NCBI GenBank assembly: GCA_920105625.2
Contig: OV050033.1
Coordinates: forward strand, 128,959,821 to 129,023,820
DNA from: Clusia tigrina
Taxonomy: Eukaryota > Arthropoda > Insecta > Diptera > Clusiidae
Length of the DNA: 64,000 bases
Direction: 5' to 3'
The position numbers and the translations under genes were made by a program. Below are positions 1 to 12,178 of the stretch, one piece after another (position 1 is the stretch's first letter; the number at the start of each line of letters is the position of its first letter). Under the pieces are notes generated by a model. It was not told the DNA's origin. It was given only the letters and a program-made list of their open reading frames with translations, and searched no databases.

Positions 1-2850
1 ACTATATAGTTTTTTTATATTATCGGTTGAAGGGTTATTTAGCAGCTCGCTGGGGAATTTGTCCGAAAGGAGATTGCTCCTCGCAATATTGAAGTGCTGG
101 CATTCGTCCAATAAGGGGATTATTGAGACTGATTGTGTTTTGCAGAACTGGCAGTTTGGTGTGCCTGATCCATTTAGAAGGTGTTCGTGGCTAATTTTGA
201 TGTGCCCTAGTTTGAGGCGAATGAATGGACGGATCTCGGACCAATTGAGATGTGCTGGGTAGTTAGGGCAAAGTCTCAATGGGCTGATTGTAGCATAATG
301 GTGTACGTAGTCAGCCCAAGATCTTTTTTGTATTTGGAGCATATATTCATATACATACCGGTGTATGTCTTTTTTTTCGATGGTGTTTAAAGTGTAAGCT
401 GGAGTCCTTCGGGCAATATTGGCCATTGTGTCAGCATATTCGTTTCCGCGAATACCAGAATGGCTTGGATCCACATTATTTTGATTTTTTTGTTGAATTT
501 TATAAGTTTATCTCGGATATTAGAGACTGTATCACTTCCTTTTGATAAATTGCGAATATAATTGATACTTGCTTGACTGTCTGAGCAAATTATAAATTTA
601 CCCCTGGCTTTGGCAGATTGGGTAATTGCGTTTTTGATTGCTGTTAGCTCTGCAGTGAAAGCAGAACAATGGTTGCCGAGTAGACCAATGCTTGATACAT
701 CACCATTATTGTTTACTACAGCGAAAGACGTCCCATCAATACTCTTTGAGCCATCGGTATATACGAGTATATATTGCCACGATTTTTCCAATCTTGATTT
801 GTGTTCCAGGAAAATTTGCTGGTAGGTAGCGCTGTCAGTGTCCTTTTTTGAGTATTTTAACATGTCGAGTATAAAGGATGAGTCACTGAGCATCCAAGAT
901 GGATATAGATTATGAGATCTTTTAATAGGGTTAATAATTAGTTGTTCTTGTTTTAGAAATCGGATACATTTATCGATGGTACTAAGAATTTTTATAGGTC
1001 GTTCGTGATTTAAACATTTTGTGATCATTTTGTGAAGGATAGGGCTAAATCCGGACCATAATTTTGGTATTAAACGTAGGGTGGCGTATTGAATTCTTTC
1101 TTCTATTGACGGCATTCCTGCCTCAGCTAGAATATTTTTCGTAGGTGTTGTTGGTAATGCGCGTAGGCTTCTTCTTATACCAGTATGGTATGGTGCGGCT
1201 AGACGTCGAATATTGCTAGCTGCACAATTTCCGTGTATAAGGAGTCCGTAGTCAATTTTTGACAAGATAAGTGACCTTGTGATGTTGAGTAAGGTTTTAG
1301 AATGGGTTCGACAGAATTTAGAAGAAAGGAATTTGATAATATTCAGTCTTATGTCAAGGCTTTTCCTAATGTAACAACAGTGTTCCTTAAAAGTATATTT
1401 ACTGTCTATGATTATGCCCAAGATTTTCAACGTATTTGCGTTTTGAATGATTGCATTTCGAAAGCTTATATCAAAACCGGCACACGATTTCTTCTTGCAA
1501 ATATGTAGGGTGCTGCATTTGTTAAACGCTACATTCGCTCTAGAGATGTTTGACCGTTTAGATAAGTCTTCAACAATAGTGGTGAAAGTACTGCGTATGA
1601 GATTGTTGTCTTGGCAATTTGAGAAGATAACATCGGCATATATGTAGTGTTCTACATATTTTTGCTTTGAAATAATGTTGCTGACTTCGTCGATTGCTAT
1701 AATGAACATAACAACAGACAGCGGTGATCCTTGGGGGATTCCGTTGGCGAGAGGCTTAACTCCCGACAAAGCTGAACCGATCGTAACTCTGATTTTACGA
1801 TTTAACAAAAAACTTTTGACGAAATTAAATATTTTTGGTCCGATTTTCCATTTGAGCAATTGTTTAAGTACCATGTGTGGACCTATTCGGTCGAAAGCCT
1901 TTTCAAAGTCTATACTTAGGACTGTGATATGGTTCCTGCATGAAAGTGCTCTCGTTACGTAATGGTCAAAGTAGAGTAGAGCGTTCATGGTACCTTGTCC
2001 CTTTTTGAATCCAATTTGATGTGAGTTTATAAATTTACCCCTTTCGATGAACCACATAAGCCTTGTGGCAATTATTTTTTCCATGAGTTTTCCTATACAG
2101 GGGAGTAATGAAATAGGGCGGTATCTCGATAGTTCTATTTTTGGTTGTTTCGGTTTTGGTATTGGGATAATATTCGCTATTTTCCAGCTTTGAGGGTAAA
2201 TGCCATAATGCAAAATATTGTTGAAAAGATCAGTTAATCTAGATGTTATCTCTTGAGGCAAGTTTTTTAACATTGGATACGATATTCTGTCAAGTCCAGG
2301 TGTTTTTCCTTTTGTATTATTCAGAGCAAGAGTAAATTCAGTTTGGGAAATATCAGTTTGGATATATTTAGCGAAGGAGCACATATGTAGATGTGAGTTA
2401 TTAGAGAAATTGCAGTCTAGAGAATAGTTTGACCATTTACGCGCGAAATAATTGGAAATGTCGATTGGCTTAGATATGGGACCAGAATTGGTGTTTATCA
2501 TCTTAATTGAATTTTGTTTAATAGTCCCACTTAGCTTTTTAATATCAAACCAAATTTTTTAGGCTTCGACAAGGGGTTGATTGTGCTGGTTAAAGTTTCC
2601 AAGCACCTCCTTTTTGCTTTTTTTACGTTGTATTTGAACCGTGCTGCCAGTTTTTTGTAGTTTAACAGATTTTCTCTGGACCAAGAACGTTTGAGAATTG
2701 CCCATGAATTTTGTTTTTCGGTTCGTAGTGCTGCGAGTTCTGGGCTCCACCATGGGACCGATGGTTTCTTATAATTGTTCTTTGTTTGAGGAACAGATAG
2801 ATGAGCAGCAGTTCGGATGATTTTTGAGATTTTTGCAGCTTCTTTATTAA
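1..2850 (-). mobile_element. I-like non-LTR retrotransposon (LINE), 5'-truncated and decayed
   Basis: The minus strand reads, in order, a linker with a W-W-S-P-E-L motif (about 2850-2540), a reverse transcriptase, an RNase H domain and a C-terminal zinc-binding segment that runs to base 1. The last segment (about 380-60) has an H-x6-G-x4-C-x2-C pattern followed by an 'S-x6-L-L-D-E-C' motif, as in I/R1-type LINEs. The frame changes at about 2500 and again at about 470, so the pol is broken. No endonuclease domain is visible upstream of 2850, where AT-rich DNA begins, so the copy is 5'-truncated. The 3' end lies at or beyond the left edge of the window. The I-clade assignment rests on an RT followed by RNase H; it could also be another RNase H-bearing LINE clade. 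Confidence 0.85.
387..2501 (-). pseudogene. Reverse transcriptase-RNase H part of the I-like LINE
   Basis: An open frame of 704 codons. RT blocks visible in order are RYRPISLLPCIGKLMEKII (about residues 127-144), LSIDFEKAFDR (195-205), GIPQGSPLSVVMF (254-266) and the catalytic box as YIYADVIF (287-293). The second catalytic aspartate of the usual Y-x-D-D is a valine here, so this RT should be inactive. An RNase H domain follows in the last third, with VYTDGSK, AELTAIKNAI and ICSDSQASI carrying the expected acidic residues. The frame then shifts and loses the conserved W-x-x-G-H-x-G-x-x-G-N-E end, which reads on in another frame towards position 60. No host function is inferred. Confidence 0.85.
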
Positions 2851-3945
2851 TTTAAAATAACGTAATTATATAAACTATCAAATCTATTTATATGAAAATT
2901 AGTAATTGAAATAATACTGAATACATTGTTAAATGTAGACATGCTTTCGCAGAAGCATTATATACATATATATTTCCATTTACAAAATTCCGCGGAATTC
3001 ATATATTTAAATACTGCTTTTGCATTGGAATTTTATAATTTGACTAATACATTGCAATTAGCCTGGAATATATTTTGTATTCATTAGATTTTTAGCTATG
3101 AATTGAAATTAAAATGTCCTTGAGGACATTTTAATTTCAAATAGTTGTTTCAAAACAAAAACAAAGTATATAACATTTATTTAATTAAATATACGTACAG
3201 AATTGTGTTGCTTTTTTCTCTTATATTTATTACTAAACATTTAAAGTAAGTTTAAGAACATACTTTAATGATAATAGATAAATATTTTATTATAATAGAT
3301 AAATATTTTCTTGAATTTTTTGTACTTTTGTTGGCATTAAGTTCATTAAAAAGAATAAACAAGCCAAAAAAATTATAAATTAATATAAGAATTAAATAAT
3401 AATTTTAATAAATTTATTTTAGCATATAGAGTAGTGTACCTAATATTAGTAATGATCAAAATTATTAATCAGAAATAGTATTCACTAAATTGAATTTGGT
3501 ACTTTTTAGAATGAGAATAGTATTAAAATATTAATGAACGACAACCCCAAATAACTTTTTTTCCGAAACTCACCAGTTTATTTACATCCAGTGGGGAATG
3601 AAAAATTGGTTTGTTTACATCCAGTGGAGAAAAAATTGGCAGCCATACAAGTGTATTCTGTGAATGTATAAGTAAGTTTCATTTCTCATATTCTCTGGTT
3701 TTGATGTTGCGTGAAGCTTAAATTTATGGAGGTGTCTGAACTAAACAGCTGGCAACCCTGGATTCGGCAACAATGCTTCTCAAACAGTGCTGTCTTCAGT
3801 GGCAGTTCGATATTGGAGACCAACGGAATTAATTTTTAAAAATATAGCTGAAAATTATATGCTTGCTCTACAAACAAATTTTAGAACAATCAAACTATTT
3901 TGTGAAATAATTGTAAAATTATGATTAGGAAGCACTAACACGAAA
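2851..3945. other. AT-rich intergenic stretch, no gene seen
   Basis: No coding signal or named repeat was recognised. The stretch is strongly AT-rich. It contains a perfect inverted repeat (3103-3140, listed separately) and a short direct repeat of a 'tttacatccagtgg' motif near 3581-3632. Confidence 0.6.
3103..3140. repeat. Perfect 18-bp inverted repeat with a 2-bp centre
   Basis: Bases 3103-3120 are exactly the reverse complement of 3123-3140, separated by TG. It would form a cruciform or, in RNA, a hairpin with almost no loop. No flanking gene uses it as an obvious terminator. Confidence 0.9.
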
Positions 3946-4262
3946 TTGGGACATAAAGTACGCTCTATGCGTATGAACATAAGCAACAGTTTTCAGAGAA
4001 TCTTCTCTGGGCAAAGGGTATGCCGCCTATTTTTTTCCTATAGAGCGTCAAAATATTTTCTGTTACTTGGTAGGAGAGACTACAAACTTCTGGTAGGATT
4101 GATGACGAGCATTTTGGTGGGTTTAGCATATGCAAATTGTAGGCATTGCAAGACAGTGCACTCTGCCAGGCTGCTGGAGATAAGGATGAGACGTACCATG
4201 CGGGACACTGCTGAGTGCGAAATATGTCAGGAGGATGACACTTTGTTGAGTGCGACATGAGC
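3946..4262 (+). pseudogene. C-terminal scrap of a non-LTR retrotransposon pol
   Basis: The plus frame contains 'LLVGLMTS', then C-x2-C, then C-E-I-C-Q-E-D-D, which matches the zinc-binding tail that follows RNase H in R1/Jockey-type LINEs. Only this last part is recognisable; the first half of the open frame has no clear similarity. It is a fragment, not a gene. Confidence 0.5.
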
Positions 4263-4438
4263 CTGGAGGATGATACTCAAAAATCTTTTGGCCTGATATC
4301 GTTTTAAATTACTAGTTCATTGCCTGGCAAATTTGCGATCTACACATTTCCTCATCAATTCTTGGATGTGGTTTTTTGGTAGTCCACATAATGGTTCAGT
4401 GCCTATTTGGGTCCTTATTGCTCCTTTTTTTGGATTAT

Positions 4439-4985
4439 TGCTTCATGCCCTAGGATGCTTCATGCCCTGGGATGCTTCATGCCCTGGGTGCTTCGTGCCC
4501 TGGGATGCTTCATGCCCTGGGTGCTTCATGCCCTGGGATGCTTCATGCCTTGGGATGCTTCATGCCCTGGGATGCTTCCTGCCCTGGGATGCTTCATGCC
4601 CTGGGATGCTTCATGCCCTGGAATCCTTCATGGCCTGGAATCCATCATGCTCTGGGATCTTTCATGGCCTGGGATCCATCATGCTCTGGGATCTTTCATG
4701 GCCTGGGATCCATCATGCTCTGGGATCTTTCATGGCCTGGGATCCATCATGCTCTGGGATCTTTCATGGCCTGGGATGCTTCATGCCCTGGAATCCATCA
4801 TGCCCTGGAATCCATCATACTCTGGGATCTTTCATGGCCTGGGATCCATCATGGCCTGGGATCAATCATGCTCTGGGATCTTTCATGGCCTGGGATCCAT
4901 CATGCTCTGGGATCTTTCATGGCCTGGGATCCATCCCGCTCTGGGATCTTTCATGGCCTGGGATCCATCCTGCCTTGGGATCCAA
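4439..4985. repeat. Minisatellite, 17-bp unit evolving into a 34-bp higher-order unit
   Basis: The left half repeats a 16-17-bp unit of the form GCTTCATGCCCTGGGAT. The right half alternates CCATCATGCTCTGGGAT with CTTTCATGGCCTGGGAT, giving a 34-bp period. All three forward frames stay open across the block. That is expected when the unit lacks stop codons and its length is not a multiple of three, so the long forward ORFs here are not evidence of protein coding. Confidence 0.95.
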
Positions 4986-5008
4986 TGCAATTCCATTGTA
5001 TTGTGATG

Positions 5009-5560
5009 TCACAGTTCATTTAAAAAGTCTGGACAATCTTTGACTAATCTCGATGTGGCTATAAAGGCTTGCAACGCCGTCCAGGTCTTTTGACTGTCCG
5101 ATAGTATGTATATATGTGTACCAGAGATTTGCCTGCGTAAGCATTCCCTTGCGCATGCCTCTATGGCATAGGTTTCTACCTGGGGGATTGTTCCTAGCCA
5201 GTTGCAAAACAAATGTAGATATGTTCCAAAACACCTTCCATATAACGCCTTATATAACACTGACCCCGAATGGAGTAATTTAAGTCATAATGAGAATGGG
5301 TTAAGTGGCTATCAGGGGCACGGACACTGGCCTAGAAGGTACAGGCCATTGCGATACCACAAGTTAGGGGATAAAAAGTGTACTTCCTGAGAATCTATGT
5401 GGAGCTTTACTTCAACCATTTTCACAATGTGAGGAATCACAAAAAGTCCTTTATATTGATTGAATTGAGTTCGTCCATGTCATTAAAGAGGGGGCATCCT
5501 AGAATATGCCATCTGCACCCGGAGAAGGCCGGACTGTGACAAAGTATATGGAAAACCCTC
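5009..5560 (-). pseudogene. RNase H fragment of a decayed LINE
   Basis: On the minus strand an RNase H core is recognisable: a V-E-T-Y-A-I-E-A-C-A-R-E-C-L helix followed by IYILSDSQ and a leucine-rich A-L-Q-A-F helix. The upstream part that should hold the first catalytic aspartate is scrambled by shifts and stops. It lies next to another LINE scrap and the minisatellite, so this is repeat debris 3' of the helicase gene. Confidence 0.55.
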
Positions 5561-5793
5561 TTCCTCATTCTCTTGACAACTGCGACAGGAGTCCCACCAG
5601 CCGAGACTCAGCCCGGTGGCATGGCAGCCAAATGGAATTGGAGTTCAACATGAAAATTGCGAACACAGCTAAAATATGGAAACATCCTTGCGTATATTTA
5701 TAAAAACAATGTATATTTTTGCTAGAACTTAAAAATTTACATAGCAATACATTTCTTTAATTTCGTTATTTATAATAATTATTTATGTACACT

Positions 5794-8700
5794 TTAATTA
5801 TTATTCGTTATAAGGTAAACAATGTTTTCGATAATCTTTCGTCCATTCGAATGATTGATTAAATTTAGGCACGGATCACGAATTTTCTCCTCCAACAATT
5901 TCAGCAGCTCAATACGCAGGCAGTGTATCATTTCGGCAGTTTCGAAATTGTGCGCTTTGAGTATGATCCAACCATCCTCCAGCAGGAACAGGAAATCACC
6001 ATTATGCAATTCGATTTTTAAGTCACTACCGGCGAAGAGTATCAACGGCACCAGGGGCAACATGGAGCATTCGCGTATGAAAATACGCGACGTCTTCACC
6101 TTCTCCTGATAGACGAGGAACGGCGACAGAAAGCTGCCTGTGTCCGAATTCACCGAGGACGGATGTATCGCAACGTAGCCATCCTCACGGGTTTTGAAGC
6201 GTAAATCTCTGGAAGTGGCTGGTTTGGCCATGGCCCCAGTGGCAGTTTGTATGTAAGTACGTTCGGGTGTCATTATTTTCACAATATTCGGATAAAGTGC
6301 TGCACAGAGGAGTGAAATGAGGAGACGATTATTGTCGCCATTTTTGTTCAGATCAATTCCTGGAAAAGAAAAAACAAAAACAAATTCAGATAACTATGGA
6401 AATGGATGTAGAAAAGTGGTAAGGATATATTGGAGATTAGAGTAGATAATATAAAAATGTGCTTCTGGATATAAAGCATAAAAATAAGAGCAACAAAAAG
6501 GTGTTTTGGCAAAACCGATATTCAAAATAGCTCCCTTCTGACTCAACACACCGATTTGCACGGTTGAAAAGCTTGTTGAATGAGTCTTTTAGATCGTCGA
6601 CTATGCTTCAGGATATGAGATATCCTACAAGATGTCGTTACAAGCCTTTTGAATGGCTTCTACTTCCACAAAACGCTTTCCTTTCATCAGCAAATGCATT
6701 TTCCGTGAAGGTAAAAGTAGCACGGTACCAAATCAGGTGAATACGGGGAGTTGTTAACAGTTAAATTATCAATAGATGGCCTCACTAGAAATACCTATTT
6801 GCAAAAAGTCCTGTTAACTTAGATATGCCCCTTGTATAAAGAGAGACTAGATTTGGCTTTCGTGGCAGTCAGTCTATCGACCAACTCACTCAGACCACTA
6901 TTGATCCATTGCGATACCGCCGCGTAACACTGGACCTCTACTTTACTCGTGAAACCATTTGGAAGCCTAATAAAGCGCAGGATTTGTTTGACGTTCGCGC
7001 CGGACACTTCCGTAAGAGAGCTGGAAGTGTCTTTGCCTAAAGAGCCCGCTCTGATTCTAGCAAAGAGATACCCACTTTACTCCCTGGCAGCTGTGACCTT
7101 GCTTCTTAAATTAAAACAGAGAAAGAGAGAGTATATATCCCGGCTTGATGGTAAATTAGAATAAACGGTTTTTAGGCGAGTGCATAGACAACTACACACG
7201 GATGTCTCTGATACTGTGTGTTCTGGTTTAACAATAATCTGATCCTATTCATAATAAGTCTTCCTGGATTACTTGGCACAATCAAATCATCGAACTTAAC
7301 TAATTTTCGTGATATAAAAGTTTTGGTAATAACACAATCCGCATGATATAAAGGTATCCTTGACTCAACGAATTAGACAGATATAATTGGGGTAGCCCGA
7401 AAAATCGCCGTAGATGGAGGTCTTCCAGTATTCAGGAACGTGATGCTCATTCTACTATAAGCCTGGAAGTAGAAGGGGGCTATAGGATTTATGGAAGTAG
7501 AAAGGGTGGAGATATAAGATTTGTGAAAGGGAAGGTACACCTTTTCAAACTTGTTTGTCTCTTTTATGAATCTCAGAAGTCTATCCAGGGATAAGGTATG
7601 TAAATTGTCCTTTCCCAATACATCAGAGCCTAATAAGCGCCTTCTCATTCTGGCAAAGGCAGGACTTCTAAACAAATAATTACCAGTTAATTCCAGTACA
7701 TTGTCGGTGGTATTTTTACGTTTGCGTGGCACGTCCACAGGAACAAAACCTATTGATACGAGCAACTCCAGAAATTGATACTTAACTTCTGATATTGTCT
7801 GCAGTGTCTTCAAGGAGAGAAAGTGTTCATCTGCATAGTTGCGACTGGCTAGGAAACTACGCTTCGATACGTCCAGCCATTTCTGAAAGGAATATATGGA
7901 AATATAAGAAATTATATAGTATGAGAGACAAGTATTTGTTGTTGACATGAATTTGCATTTTTTCAATCCATACAAAATGTACAGCAACAGTTGGCACACA
8001 AGAGGGGAAAGAAATGCTCCAAGGTTATTTTTCCTCCGAAAGAATTGCTTTCCAAACAATAATTTCTTGAATAAACTATGTGAGTCTCACCTTATATGCC
8101 AGCAAACAGGTTAAATGATCACTATTGCAGATGGCAAATTCGCGCTTGCACTTCTCCGCCTCGGTACGTTTGTTGAACGGACTCACAAACGGGGATTTGT
8201 GACTCAAACAAGCAGCAATCGTGAGGACACTATCGAGACACTGAAAGATAGCACCGAAGAGCATCAACTTTCCGATACGCACGTCAACAGGCAGAGTGGT
8301 TAAATGGTGACCCAGAGCAGTCAAGTTTTGCTGGTCATCCAGAGCACCCACATCCTCTAAACGCGTAATAGCCGATGTTATGCTCTCCTCGTTGGGCGGC
8401 TCCAGTGTTCCGCGCAATACTGCAATGGCATTCTGGTCATCAAAATTTGGCAGAGTCTTGATACGGAGGACCAGCTGCTCCAAGGGCACACGATGTATTT
8501 CAGGTACAGGTTGAGCGAGAATGTTGTGATTGAAACGATTGCTCGTATACAGATGTATGCAGACACCGGGCATAACGCGTCCAGCACGTCCTTTACGTTG
8601 CATGGCATTGGCACGCGAGACCCACACGAGCTCCAGGGACTCCATGTTGCGATTCGAGTCGAAACGCTTCTCCTTCATCAGACCAAAATCGATGACAAAC

Positions 8701-11700
8701 ACACAATCGTCGATTGTCACCGAAGTTTCTGCTATATTTGTGCTGAGCACAATTTTTCGCTTGCCCTTGGGTGCGGCACGGAAGACAGCAGTTTGTTCCT
8801 CACTCGAGAGTGTCGAGTGCAGAGGAACGAGTACAAATTTATCAGCTCTGAAAAGAAATGCAATATATAGAGAAGTTATATAACGAAATATTAATTAGAA
8901 AAAAATTCGTGATAGTCTTGGAACTGAATATGATGAGGTGAAAATTTATAGCTATCAAAATTCTTATTCCATTGGTCACACCAAGTTCTCCAGTTGCTTG
9001 AATCTAATCTTTGTGAACTGTATGTCAGAGGAATTATTTACAACATCGGATCAATTGCTTGAAGCAATTGATCCCATCCTTGTCAAGCAAATGTATGTGA
9101 TGTAATTCACATCATCAGATTCATTCCAGTTGCATGAACGGATTGAATCTAACCTTTGTAAACTAAGAGTATATCAGAGGAATTCATAGCCACTGATTTG
9201 TTTCACTTTTTTTGAAGGGATTGCAATCAATCTTAGTGGACCAGTGTATGTTTTAGGAATTCACAGCATCTGATTTGTTCTAGTGTGACATATAATTAAG
9301 TTCATCTAAATTGTACTTTCTTTGGTGACTTGAACCAATTTGAGTGCTTGTTCTTACCTGGGACTGAATGTTGAGCTATCACAGAGAGCCTCATGAACTG
9401 CTTGAATTTCTTGTAGACCAGGCAAAAATATCAAAATAGAACCTGTTCGCGGCCACTCATGTTCGCCTTCGACTATGAACTTCAGCACGGACTCTATAAG
9501 ATCGGTGTTGATCTTCATTGGCTCCATGAGGAAGATAGATTTGCAGGTTTTTTTGGAATACTCTGAAAAGTAGCAAAGAAAAATATTTAAAAATATTGTA
9601 CAATTAAATTAGAAATGAGCGTTATTCTAAAAATAACCCAGGATATATATGAAATATTCTTTTGCAGAAAACGTTCGTGTTTCCTTCACTCACTTGGGTC
9701 ATTTTATGTGAATTTTGAAGGAATATTTGCATATATATGCAGGAATATTTGTATATATATGCAAGGATATTTGTATATATATGTAGGAATATTTGCTATA
9801 ATATGAAGGAACATTTGCTATAATATGAAGGAATATTTGCTATAATATGAAGGAATATAAGTAGATATTTCCCACTGAACTCCGCCCTCCCACATACCGC
9901 TATATCTGGCGTACATGGCTGCCAAATTCAGATTCTCATCCTTTATAGTGTTTGGTGGTGCCACATTTGCCGACTGGATATCGGCGTATTCCAATTCACG
10001 CATTAGTTCATCCTCTTCTTTTCTCTTCACTTTGCGACTAAACTGCGAATCACATTCCATTACGTAATTGCAGACTTCTAAAATATCCTCCAAAAATAAT
10101 TGCTCTACAGGAAACGTGCGTCCAGGTATGTCCAAAACAGGTACACCGTTGAAATAGTCCGAAAAGAGTTTGGCATTCAGAGTGGCCGACATGAGCAAAA
10201 CTTTGAGATTGCTACGCTTTTTCAATATCCCCTTGAGAATCATGAGCAAAAAGTCAGATTCCTCACTGCGTTCGTGCACCTCATCGACAATAATGTGAGT
10301 GACCGATTCCAGCAACGGATCTGAGGCCAAGCGACGTAGCAGAATGCCAGTAGTGCAAAATGTCAGACGTGTGCTGGACGATATCTTATTCTCCAGTCGT
10401 ATTTGATAACCAATTGATTGTCCGACGCGCTCAGCACGTTCATAGGCTACGCGCTCTGCCACGCCTATAGCGGACAAGCGGCGTGGTTGCGTACATATGA
10501 TCTCCACATGAGGCATCTTTTCGTTTTTCGACAATTTCGAAGCTTGAAATAGCCAATTATCGAGTATAAACTGAGGCACCTGTGTGGATTTACCGCAGCC
10601 AGTTTCTCCCGATATGACTACGACCTGCAATTATTATATAAGTTAATAAGTTGCGAGTAAAGTTAAAATGCTTTTTAAGAAACCTGAGATTTATCTATCA
10701 ACTCCAGGATGTCCAACATCTGACCGAATGCAGGCAGTTTCTGTCGGCCGCTCATGGCTTTTCGGTAGCGATCATCCTTCTGCTTCTCTAAGAAACGACG
10801 CACCAGCGTTCGATCCTCGGTCTCCAGTTGCGTGGCCGTACGTTGAAAGCCATCGCTGCGAGCCGTTTGTCCACGTTCATAATGAGTTGGCAGCACTTTG
10901 TTAGAAGTGCCATTTTCCACTGCTTCCGCCTCTGAGTCTATGTGGAAGAGAGACTTTTCGCTGTTTGGAAAACGCGGGAGATCACACTTAATGCATTGCG
11001 ACAGGTTCTCCAATTGCAACAGTTCGCAGATAGTGTAGACGCAGGGCATGCCATCGCGGCATATGTCACACGCCTGCCGATACAGCTCACGGGATATGCG
11101 CAGCAGAATTTCGCGCGGTATATCGTGGCAGGTGGTTTTGAGGTAGATAAACGGCGCCTCATACGGATATTTGGTGCCCGGTGGGAAACGTACTTCTAGG
11201 TAGAAGCACTTATCCGCATCGTCGTCATTGTCAGCTAAGGATCAAGGTCCATTTAAATATGCTAATAGAAATTAAAGGAAATATAGTGTACCTTTTTTTG
11301 TCTTCACTTCTTCCACTTCCGGCCGAACGTGAGCGAAACGACATTTCCCTCCGAACTTACACGTGCCATTCGCACTGAAATTTCGACATATTTGTTTCTT
11401 TTTCACCGAAGGTGCCGGCTTTTTGGGCGAAGCCGCCTCACACGCCTTACGCACCTCCGAGGGACTGTGCACCAGCAGGTGATCAATTTTGAACTTCAAA
11501 TTCCACACAGAGTGTTCTTCCTTTTCTTCGTAAGCCTTGTCGTAGATCGATTCGAGGGCTGCTTTCTCATCCATGCGCATATCTAGCAATTCTCTTTCAC
11601 TAACATCAATGCCATTCAGGCCATTAGCTGATTCCGCTGCATCTGGAAGCCGCATGTATTTGCGAAACAGTAACATTAGTGACGCATCAGTGTCACCATT

Positions 11701-12178
11701 GTGAAAATCATAAGCTTCAATGCAGTGTGACGCGGCGAATCCATAACTTTCCAACTTTAGCAAGGCATAGCGACGTATACGATCTTCAGGTGTTTGCTCT
11801 GCGCTCGCCGTCACCGAGTAGTTGGTGACACTTTGCACTATCAACGTGCCACGATCCTGCCAGTAGGACTTCTTCATGCTGCCCCCGCCACGTTCTTTGT
11901 ACTTGCCAACATCGTCCAGCCGAAATTCGTCGCCGTGTATAGAGCGCAGCGTATCCATTGTCATCTGTTGCGACTCACTTGAGAGCCGCACCACTTGCAG
12001 CTCCGTTTTGAGAGCCACCTTTGAGATGGGCGTCTCATTGGGGGTATTTCTACATTGGTATTTGGAGTGTTTAGTATGTTTACATTAACCATTTATGGAA
12101 AAATACTCACGTAGTGCGTACATCGCTGACTGGGCGTAGAAAACAATCTTCTATCAAACTTTGAGATACGGCATCCAT
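5794..12178 (-). CDS. DHX57: DEAH-box RNA helicase, DHX57 type (8 exons, complete)
   Basis: Putative ATP-dependent 3'-5' RNA helicase. Exons: 12178-12111, 12049-11292, 11234-10684, 10624-9898, 9562-9358, 8847-8091, 7882-7684 and 6359-5794. All introns are GT-AG and the phases match at every junction, giving 3831 bp, or 1276 residues plus TAA. Domains in order: UBA-like about 111-153; start of an RWD domain about 172-225; CCCH finger C244-x8-C253-x5-C259-x3-H263; rest of the RWD about 280-345; Walker [10 protein letters not shown] 465-473; TQPRR; DEVH about 573; SAT about 605; then [17 protein letters not shown] and [11 protein letters not shown]2 region; C-terminal OB-fold. This order is that of animal DHX57 and fly CG1582. 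The start is the first ATG of exon 1; a second, out-of-frame ATG lies 4 bp downstream. Intron 7 (1.3 kb) is filled with LINE and mariner debris. No disabling change was seen. Confidence 0.93.
6480..6790 (-). pseudogene. mariner transposase 3' fragment in helicase intron 7
   Basis: The minus strand shows the P-Y-S-P-D-L-x-P-C-x-F motif of mariner transposases near 6750, then a degraded C-terminal helix region. It aligns by eye with the longer relic at 52320-53250, for example around the 'gatcgtcgac' stretch. Stops interrupt it. It is intronic to the DHX57-like gene. Confidence 0.6.
7373..7683 (-). pseudogene. LINE pol C-terminus in helicase intron 7
   Basis: Immediately past the exon 7 donor, the minus frame reads [14 protein letters not shown] and then [19 protein letters not shown]. 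This is the typical 'CPAxARxRxxxLG ... LLRFIKxT' end of R1/Jockey-type LINE pol. A related, more degraded copy lies at 19740-20090. The open frame continues from exon 7 only by chance: the donor 'ACTG|gtaatt' and the in-phase acceptor at 6360 give a better helicase. Confidence 0.65.
8980..9290. repeat. ~110-bp imperfect tandem repeat in helicase intron 5
   Basis: Three diverged copies share a core like 'gaatctaa(t/c)ctttgt(g/a)aact' followed by 'cagaggaattca' and 'catcggat/catcagatt/catctgatt'. The whole block lies between the exon 6 acceptor and the exon 5 donor. A 12-bp perfect inverted repeat with a 1-nt centre lies at 9049-9073. Confidence 0.65.
9717..9862. repeat. 22-bp tandem repeats in helicase intron 4
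   Basis: Two related AT-rich units of about 22 bp follow one another: 'aggaatatttg(t/c)atatatatg' (three copies), then 'aggaa(t/c)atttgctataatatga' (about four copies). The array ends about 35 bp before the donor side of exon 4. Confidence 0.8.

Noticed and set aside
4333..5043. Three overlapping plus-strand open frames of 183-236 codons
   Set aside because: They are the three frames of a stop-free minisatellite. The peptide repeats carry no recognised domain and all frames are equally open.
7373..7683. Continuation of the helicase reading frame past exon 7
   Set aside because: The protein here matches LINE pol C-termini. A GT donor at 7683-7682 joins in phase to the acceptor at 6361-6360 and restores the helicase OB-fold region.
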